From: Oscillospiraceae bacterium
Lineage (GTDB): Bacteria > Bacillota > Clostridia > Oscillospirales > Ruminococcaceae
Reading direction: 5' to 3'
Assembly (NCBI GenBank): GCA_009782665.1
Contig: WRIP01000029.1
Span: 1-10,771, forward strand
Length of the DNA stretch: 10,771 nucleotides
Under the pieces are notes generated by a model that saw nothing but the letters and a program-made list of their open reading frames with translations, searched no databases and was not told the origin of the DNA. Of this stretch, positions 6,634 to 10,771 are shown piece after piece; position 1 is the first letter of the stretch, and the number at the start of each line of letters is the position of its first letter. Made by a program: the position numbers and the translations under genes.

Positions 6634-7371
6634 TCATTGTTCGGTGAGGCGAACCTCATAACTTAAAGTTGCGAAAAAACCAGGAGTGATATAAAGAACT
6701 CCGGCGCCGCTGTCGAGTATCTCGATTTCAATCGCAAACTGTTCTGAGCTGGCTCCATTCCATGGCCAGGGCATGCTTTCTCCGCCCTTAGCAACGAATA
6801 GACTTTCGACTACAGTATTATCCCACACCATTTCCCCGCTGCCCCGCGCTATGATATTTGGGTCGTCCCCGGGCTGAGGCTTTTCCAACGTGAACCGGAT
6901 ATTGTTCAATTGTCCGTCAACTACCAGTTTTGCCGCTGTCATTTGGCCGCCCATCGCTGCGAGGTAATCGGCTTCGTCATGGGCAAGCCGCAACTCTCCA
7001 CTTCCTGTGTAATCTCCATATAAACCGTCACCATCATTCGTCGCCGAAAACGTGAGAATAAAGTCGAATTTAGCATACTCATTTTCAATATGCTTATATG
7101 TGCCTTCCGCGGTTATCGTGTAGATGCCGCTGCCGGGCAGTTCGCATTCACAATCTTCGCTGTTGCCACATTCGGCACATTCGCATTCCTCTTGGTTGCA
7201 GTTAGGGCAGCAATGGCAAGGGTCATCATTGCCGCTTGGCGTTGCACCCGGAGTAGTTACCGGAGAATTTGTCGTGTTGCCACCCGGTGAGGTGTCACCA
7301 CCGCCGCAAGCGGCAAGTGAAAGCGCAAACATCAGTATTAGCGCAATGGCTATAATTCTCTTTGTATTCAT
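6634..7371 (-). CDS. Cysteine-rich lipoprotein, paralog 1 of a tandem triplet
   Basis: A 245-aa predicted secreted lipoprotein of unknown function. It has a signal peptide MNTKRIIAIALILMFALSL with lipobox LAAC (Cys22) followed by GGG, then a Gly/Pro/Thr linker and a nine-cysteine block (Cys52, 54, 55, 58, 63, 65, 68, 74, 76; core CCPNC, CECAEC, CECELP). The remaining roughly 165 residues are predicted beta-rich, with FDFILTFSAT, GLYGDYTGSGEL and a terminal ITPGFFATLSYEVRL strand. The ATG at 7371 has AAGGAG 9 nt upstream; an upstream in-frame TTG overlaps this SD and is unlikely to be the start. It is the last cistron before the terminator. The beta domain aligns by eye with paralog 2 (DYTGSGEL against QYSGEGKM, DYLAAMGG against DYEAMAGG). 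The cysteine spacing suggests metal binding or a disulfide knot; neither is shown. Confidence 0.85.
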   Translation of the reverse strand: MNTKRIIAIALILMFALSLAACGGGDTSPGGNTTNSPVTTPGATPSGNDDPCHCCPNCNQEECECAECGNSEDCECELPGSGIYTITAEGTYKHIENEYAKFDFILTFSATNDGDGLYGDYTGSGELRLAHDEADYLAAMGGQMTAAKLVVDGQLNNIRFTLEKPQPGDDPNIIARGSGEMVWDNTVVESLFVAKGGESMPWPWNGASSEQFAIEIEILDSGAGVLYITPGFFATLSYEVRLTEQ

Positions 7372-7401
7372 TGATTGTGTCTCCTTCAAAACCCAAACTC
7401 T

Positions 7402-7440
7402 CGGCTACTGGCAAAAGGGAAATCCTTTACACAGTAGCCG
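7402..7440 (-). promoter_or_regulatory. Nested leader hairpin, copy 1 (upstream of lipoprotein paralog 1)
   Basis: CGGCTACTG (7402-7410) and CAGTAGCCG (7432-7440) pair perfectly. Inside, after a symmetric 3x3 internal loop, AAAGG (7414-7418) pairs with CCTTT (7424-7428). The 39-nt element lies about 30 nt upstream of the start codon, just before the ribosome binding site, in the position of a 5' leader structure. It is nearly identical to copy 3 at 9172-9210. Confidence 0.7.
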
Positions 7441-7497
7441 TAAAGGAAAATTCATGCGGTAATCGTCAAATCTATTTCGCTATTCCGTTTACCGTCA

Positions 7498-8304
7498 TTA
7501 TTCTCTTGTAATTGTGCCCCGGTACACAAGAGTTTCCGTTAATCCCGGCACAGTCATATAGAGTATCGCCGTTCCGGCGTCATAGACCAGGATATGCATC
7601 TCCACTTCTAATGTGAAGCCAGATCCCGTACCAAAATCCCTGCCGGTACCCAAAACATTTTCCTGATACCAAGATGGCCCCATAGTCCCATCGACTGCTG
7701 CAGAAAACTTTGCATGGCCTATCAGTTTTTCATACAAATCCGAGGGCGTAAGGGACGCGGGGTCATCGCCACCGTTCGGCGTCGCCGAATTCGAGTCTAT
7801 GACTTCAAAGGATACCGGGAAGATTGGGCCTGCCCAATCCGAATCCAATGAAATAAGCCCCCCGGCCATGGCTTCGTAATCTGACGCATCCAATATACCC
7901 ATCATTTTACCCTCTCCAGAGTATTGGCCTAAGAAACCGCCCTCGTTCAAACTCGACGCCACGAAACTCAATGTTATATCATAGGCAAGAAACCCATCGG
8001 CTCCGACCGACGGAGAGCTGTCTGTGACGTCCATGAAAGAAATCGTCCAGATGCCGCCGAGGTCGGGTACGGCGCATACACAATCGTATTCATCGTTGCC
8101 GCCGCATTCTTCGCAGACACATTCCTCTTGGTTGCAGTTAGGGCAGCAAGGACAAGGATCATCATTACCCGGCGTTACACCCGGCGTTTCTGCCGGGGGA
8201 TTACTCGGCGGGTTCGTGGGCGCGTTGTTACCACCGCCGCAAGCGGCAAGGGGAAGCGCCAGCATCAATATTAGCACGATGGCTATAATTTTCTTTGTAT
8301 TCAT
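7498..8304 (-). CDS. Cysteine-rich lipoprotein, paralog 2 of a tandem triplet
   Basis: A 268-aa predicted lipoprotein of unknown function and the longest of the three. The signal peptide MNTKKIIAIVLILMLALPL ends in an LAAC lipobox (Cys22) and GGG. A Pro/Asn/Thr linker leads to the nine-cysteine block (Cys51, 53, 54, 57, 62, 64, 67, 75, 77), which has two extra residues between the last cysteine pairs compared with its neighbours. The C-terminal domain is beta-rich and Gly/Asp-rich and ends in ETLVYRGTITRE, similar to paralog 1, with an insertion around residues 165-200. The frame is open upstream to 8451 and would overlap paralog 3, but AGGAGG lies 10 nt before the ATG at 8304 and the signal peptide begins there, so 8304 is the start. 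It is the middle cistron; 94 nt separate it from paralog 3 and 126 nt from paralog 1. Confidence 0.85.
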   Translation of the reverse strand: MNTKKIIAIVLILMLALPLAACGGGNNAPTNPPSNPPAETPGVTPGNDDPCPCCPNCNQEECVCEECGGNDEYDCVCAVPDLGGIWTISFMDVTDSSPSVGADGFLAYDITLSFVASSLNEGGFLGQYSGEGKMMGILDASDYEAMAGGLISLDSDWAGPIFPVSFEVIDSNSATPNGGDDPASLTPSDLYEKLIGHAKFSAAVDGTMGPSWYQENVLGTGRDFGTGSGFTLEVEMHILVYDAGTAILYMTVPGLTETLVYRGTITRE

Positions 8305-8336
8305 TAGATTGTTTCCTCCTTCAAAACTCAACTTTT

Positions 8337-8373
8337 CGCTACTGGCAAAAGGAAAATCTCTTATCAGCAACTG
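8337..8373 (-). promoter_or_regulatory. Leader hairpin, copy 2 (decayed)
   Basis: This is the same sequence position as copies 1 and 3 (CGCTACTGGCAAAAGGAAAA, then CAGCAACTG), but three substitutions break the right arm and the inner CCTTT has become CTCTT. Only a weak stem remains. It supports duplication of the whole leader-plus-gene unit followed by drift. Confidence 0.5.
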
Positions 8374-8398
8374 TAACAAAATCCATTCTACTCGGCGG

Positions 8399-9139
8399 TC
8401 AGCTTCGCTCGCTCTGCTCGATCTGGAAACCATCAAAAACAATGGGTTCAAGTTTTCCTAAAGTAAAAGCCATCCGAGTTTCTCCGGTTTCAATGTTTAT
8501 ATCAAACACAAATTTCACACTCTGGCTCGGATAATCCGTTACCTGTTGCTTGCGCCCTGCAATAGTGACGTCGGTTACACTGGTGATGGTAACATTGATC
8601 TCCTGTGTTTGATACAGCCATTCCTTGTTTTGTATATCGGAAATAATATCCACTGTAAAACTGTCCGATTCAAACTCGTTGTATGAATCGCCGGTTGCCC
8701 CTACCGATTGCATCAATTCCGGGGTCATTTCATGATGCCAGAAATACAAGGTGCCTGTATAGGTACCCGCTGGAGTAGCGTCGCCTTGTTTTACCAAATC
8801 CAGCTTAACGATCATCTTGTTCATGCCCATCATTCCCGGAGTTGTAAAAGGCTGCTCTCCTTCCCCAAAGATACGCCAATCATACTGGGTATCGTCATTG
8901 CCGGGCAGTTCGCATTCACAATCTTCGCTGTCGCCGCATTCGGCACACTCACAATCCTTCTGTACGCAATTAGGGCAACAGGGGCAAGGGTCATCTTTGT
9001 CGCTTGGCGTTGCACCCGGAGTGGTTGGCGGGGGATTTGTCGCATTTTCTCTTGGTGGGGTACTACCACCGCCGCAAGCGACAAGAGAAAACGCCAATAT
9101 CAGCATTAGCGCGATTGATATAAACCTCTTTATATTCAC
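8399..9139 (-). CDS. Cysteine-rich lipoprotein, paralog 3 of a tandem triplet (promoter-proximal)
   Basis: A 246-aa predicted lipoprotein of unknown function. The signal peptide MNIKRFISIALMLILAFSL is followed by a LVAC lipobox (Cys22) and GGG, a Pro/Thr linker (NPPPTTPGATPS) and the nine-cysteine block (Cys52, 54, 55, 58, 63, 65, 68, 74, 76; CCPNCVQKDCECAEC core). The C-terminal domain (about 80-246) keeps the beta-rich plan, for example AGTYTGTLYF, but is the most diverged of the three in sequence. The start codon is GTG at 9139, with GGAGG 9 nt upstream and the signal peptide starting there. It is the first cistron after the promoter at 9237-9265 and is followed by paralog 2. Divergent C-termini behind a conserved N-terminal anchor and cysteine block suggest a common anchor module with varying outer domains. 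Confidence 0.85.
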   Translation of the reverse strand: MNIKRFISIALMLILAFSLVACGGGSTPPRENATNPPPTTPGATPSDKDDPCPCCPNCVQKDCECAECGDSEDCECELPGNDDTQYDWRIFGEGEQPFTTPGMMGMNKMIVKLDLVKQGDATPAGTYTGTLYFWHHEMTPELMQSVGATGDSYNEFESDSFTVDIISDIQNKEWLYQTQEINVTITSVTDVTIAGRKQQVTDYPSQSVKFVFDINIETGETRMAFTLGKLEPIVFDGFQIEQSERS

Positions 9140-9170
9140 GGATTGTTTCCTCCCTCAAAAACTCAAACTC

Positions 9171-9211
9171 TCGGCTACTGGCAAAAGGAAAATCCTTTAC
9201 TCAGTAGCCGA
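9171..9211 (-). promoter_or_regulatory. Nested leader hairpin, copy 3 (upstream of lipoprotein paralog 3)
   Basis: A 10-bp outer stem (TCGGCTACTG at 9171-9180 with its complement at 9202-9211) encloses a 3x3 internal loop and a 6-bp inner stem, AAAGGA (9184-9189) with TCCTTT (9193-9198), closed by AAA. It lies between the predicted transcript start (about 9229) and the RBS, so it would form in the mRNA leader. A translational or stability role is possible. Confidence 0.72.
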
Positions 9212-9236
9212 AAATAAAAATTCGTTATGCACTTGA

Positions 9237-9265
9237 ATTGTAACATGACAAGGCACAAAAATCAA
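9237..9265 (-). promoter_or_regulatory. Predicted promoter of the lipoprotein operon
   Basis: On the minus strand TTGATT (9260-9265) and TACAAT (9237-9242, one mismatch) are separated by 17 nt. Transcription would start near 9229, about 90 nt upstream of the GTG of paralog 3, placing the nested hairpin in the leader. No comparable promoter is evident before paralogs 2 and 1, which fits a tricistronic transcript ending at the terminator at 6550-6584. Confidence 0.55.
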
Positions 9266-9413
9266 TCAAACCCACAGGCAGACGCGGCGAGCGCTTTCAC
9301 GCTCTCCTGTAACGCCTAATCCCGCGATTTTCGGCGGACAGGGGTAAAGCATCGCTTTGCCGTTTTCCTCTCGTAACAGCCCGAAATATGGGGCGATTCC
9401 GCGCCCTAAACCG
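9266..9413. other. Spacer between relaxase gene and lipoprotein operon
   Basis: It contains two small inverted repeats, GAGCG (9289-9293) with CGCTC (9300-9304), and GGTAAAGC (9343-9350) with GCTTTGCC (9354-9361, one wobble). The second is followed by TTTT on the plus strand, but no plus-strand gene precedes it. No terminator with a minus-strand U-tract is evident after the relaxase gene, so some read-through into the lipoprotein operon is possible. Confidence 0.4.
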
Positions 9414-10771
9414 TTACCGTTCCCATCCACGTTCTCTTGGTTTTCTTTGCGGCGGGTTCATCTCGCGGGCGGATTCGCGGAGGATATTATCCACGCTGCG
9501 CCGTATGGTTTCCATTTCCTTGACTTCCTGTTTCAATGAAACATATTCCCGGTTCAGCATATTGCACTCGACATACAGCTTGTCGCGTTCTTCTTTCCAG
9601 GATTTGAGGGGCAGGGCATGGCCGTTCAGGTTCGCGTCAAGATAGCGTTTGGCCGCTTCAAAAAGCGCGATGCCCGTATAGTTTTTCTCTTTGAAAACCG
9701 CTTGCCTTTTCGGTCTTTTTATCTGCTGATACTGCGAGTATAGCTCCCTGTGTTCTTGGTAATATCCCGCCTGTCGGATATGCTCGTCCAGCGTTTTCAT
9801 TCGGCGGTCTATCCTGTTCAGCCTGCCGCCAATATCCATTTGCTTGCCGTACATTTCCGAAACCTTTTCCTGTAATCCTGCCATGTCGGTGATATTGTTT
9901 TCATGCAGGAAGTTGAACACATTTGCCGCCGCTTTTAGGTTGCGGATTTGTCCGTAACGGTTGCGCTGTTCGCCTTTTTCCAATATGCTTCGTATAACAT
10001 CCGCGAGGGTAGGTGGAGCGGCGTTCTTTTCTTCCTCTTTCAGCCAGCCTTTGAGATGGTTTATCCGCGCCCTTAACTGGCGCAATAGTTTGTTGATTTC
10101 GATTTCGCGGTTAATATTCCCGCGCTCAGTGGCAATGCCTTTGCGCTCCATTTGCGATGCGGCAACACCCAAATGAATGGTGGGTATCTGCTCTATCCCT
10201 TGCCGCTCATAACTCCGGTGGTCGATACGGGTTTCCTCATTCGCCCGCTCCAAATATGCGTTGCAAAGGTCAGCCCATCCGCTTCGCCATTCTTCCGTTT
10301 TGGTCTGCTCGTTCCAATCCACGGTTGATATTTTCCTTGTCTTAAACACTCCGCTTTTCAGCACAATTCTTTCGCCGTTGCCGTCAAGAATATACTCCTT
10401 TTTCGACTTCGCTCCCCATGAACCGTCCCGCTCAAACGGGCGCAAGGTGAGCATGATATGCGCGTGCGGGTTTCCGTCATTTTTATCGTGAACGCAAACA
10501 TCGGCGCACATACCAACCGAAACAAAATGCTTTTGTGCATACTCGCGGGCAAGGGAAATATTCTACTCTCGTGATAATTCTACCGGCAGGGCAATCTCAA
10601 TCTCACGGGCAAGCTGCGCGTTGCTGTTCTTTTCGATTCTCTCAACCGCATTCCATAAAACGGCACGGTCAGAATATTCGGCGGGCGCGTTCGCCGGCAG
10701 TAGGATTTCCGTATGCACCACGCCGCCTTTGCGGGTGTAATCATTGACGATTCCGTCATACTCGCTTTTGA
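9414..10771 (-). pseudogene. mobA: MobA/MobL-family relaxase with an in-frame amber codon (5' end outside window)
   Basis: Relaxases of this family nick the origin of transfer and lead a DNA strand into the recipient. Continuous minus-strand translation from the edge gives 68 codons (DYTRKGGVVHTEILLP, SDRAVLWNAVERIEK, LAREIEIALPVELSRE), then TAG at 10563-10565, then the same frame resumes (NISLAREYAQKHFVSVGMCADVC onward) for 382 residues to a TAA. The metal-binding H-x-H of GNPHAHIML (10458-10466) lies after the TAG, so the upstream fragment cannot be active alone. GAKSKKEYILD and WRSGWADLCNAYLER continue the family pattern, and the distal part is charged and probably coiled-coil. The TAG is where relatives have glutamine after LSRE, consistent with one CAG to TAG change. 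The ATG at 10511 lies inside the conserved domain and has no good SD. It is upstream of the lipoprotein operon on the same strand. Confidence 0.85.

Larger units (their letters stand above)
6634..9211 (-). repeat. Tandem array of three diverged leader-plus-lipoprotein units
   Basis: Units 6634-7440, 7498-8373 and 8399-9211 share, in the same order, the leader hairpin sequence, the RBS region (GGAGGAAACAAT or GGAGACACAATC), the signal peptide, the linker and the cysteine block. DNA identity is highest over the 5' third of each gene and falls in the 3' part. This is what repeated duplication followed by diversification of the C-terminal domains would leave. Confidence 0.75.

Noticed and set aside
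7498..8451. Longer start for lipoprotein paralog 2 at 8451
   Set aside because: The extra 49 residues overlap paralog 3 out of frame and would bury the signal peptide; an AGGAGG lies before the ATG at 8304.
8024..8461. Plus-strand open frames (also 7124-7462 and 8817-9236) rich in Ser, Gln and His
   Set aside because: All three are the same antisense shadow of the repeated cysteine-rich lipoprotein 5' regions; their similarity to each other only mirrors the paralogy of the real genes.
7402..9211. Leader hairpins as integron attC sites with gene cassettes
   Set aside because: They lack the GTTRRRY and RYYYAAC core sites, lie in the 5' leader rather than after each gene, and no integrase is visible; tandem duplication explains the array better.
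10563..10565. UAG reassigned to glutamine in the host
   Set aside because: Five host-like genes in the window end in TAG at the expected family C-termini, so UAG functions as a stop here.
9357..10747. Several plus-strand frames across the relaxase region
   Set aside because: They are GC-driven antisense shadows of the MobA/MobL frame with no motifs or ribosome binding sites.

Overview
The window looks like a low-to-mid GC Gram-positive anaerobe (Clostridia-like Firmicute) chromosome with a mobilizable element inserted into it. Supporting signs are strong AGGAGG-type ribosome binding sites, several lipoprotein signal peptides, a Bacillus-like PHO-box array, and a MobA/MobL relaxase of the kind carried by Firmicute elements. 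No rRNA, tRNA or CRISPR array is visible, so the taxonomy is an inference.

Region 1 (1-1600, minus strand) is a phosphate-uptake locus. pstB lies upstream of pstS, with a 2-nt gap, and pstS runs off the left edge. A sigma-A type promoter (TTGAAA-N17-TATAAT) precedes pstB. Upstream of it lie a perfect 12-bp inverted repeat and three TTTACA hexamers spaced in multiples of 11 bp, which resemble a PhoP-binding array. Region 2 (1599-3564) is a divergent pair that fits hexuronate catabolism: a classical SDR dehydrogenase on the minus strand and a UxuA-family mannonate dehydratase on the plus strand. Region 3 (3582-5468, minus) encodes a DUF885-family lipoprotein with an HExxxGH motif. It is followed by about 525 bp without a convincing gene but with a 13-bp perfect hairpin.

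Region 4 (5994-6335) is a short reading frame for a CnaB/SdrD-like beta-sandwich domain with no credible start. It is probably the 3' remnant of a larger surface-protein gene cut at about 6336-6345. From there to the right edge the sequence changes character (more GC-rich by eye, different stop codons) and looks like the left part of a mobilizable element. It holds three tandem paralogous lipoprotein genes with a shared nine-cysteine motif, then a MobA/MobL relaxase gene.

The lipoprotein genes appear to form one transcription unit. A promoter (TTGATT-N17-TACAAT) lies upstream of the first cistron, a terminator hairpin with a U-tract follows the last, and a 39-nt nested hairpin sits in the 5' leader of two of the cistrons, with a decayed copy at the third. 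The relaxase gene has an in-frame TAG exactly where the family has a conserved-looking glutamine position, so the relaxase is probably broken. The best candidate for something undescribed is the cysteine-rich lipoprotein triplet with its repeated structured leaders.
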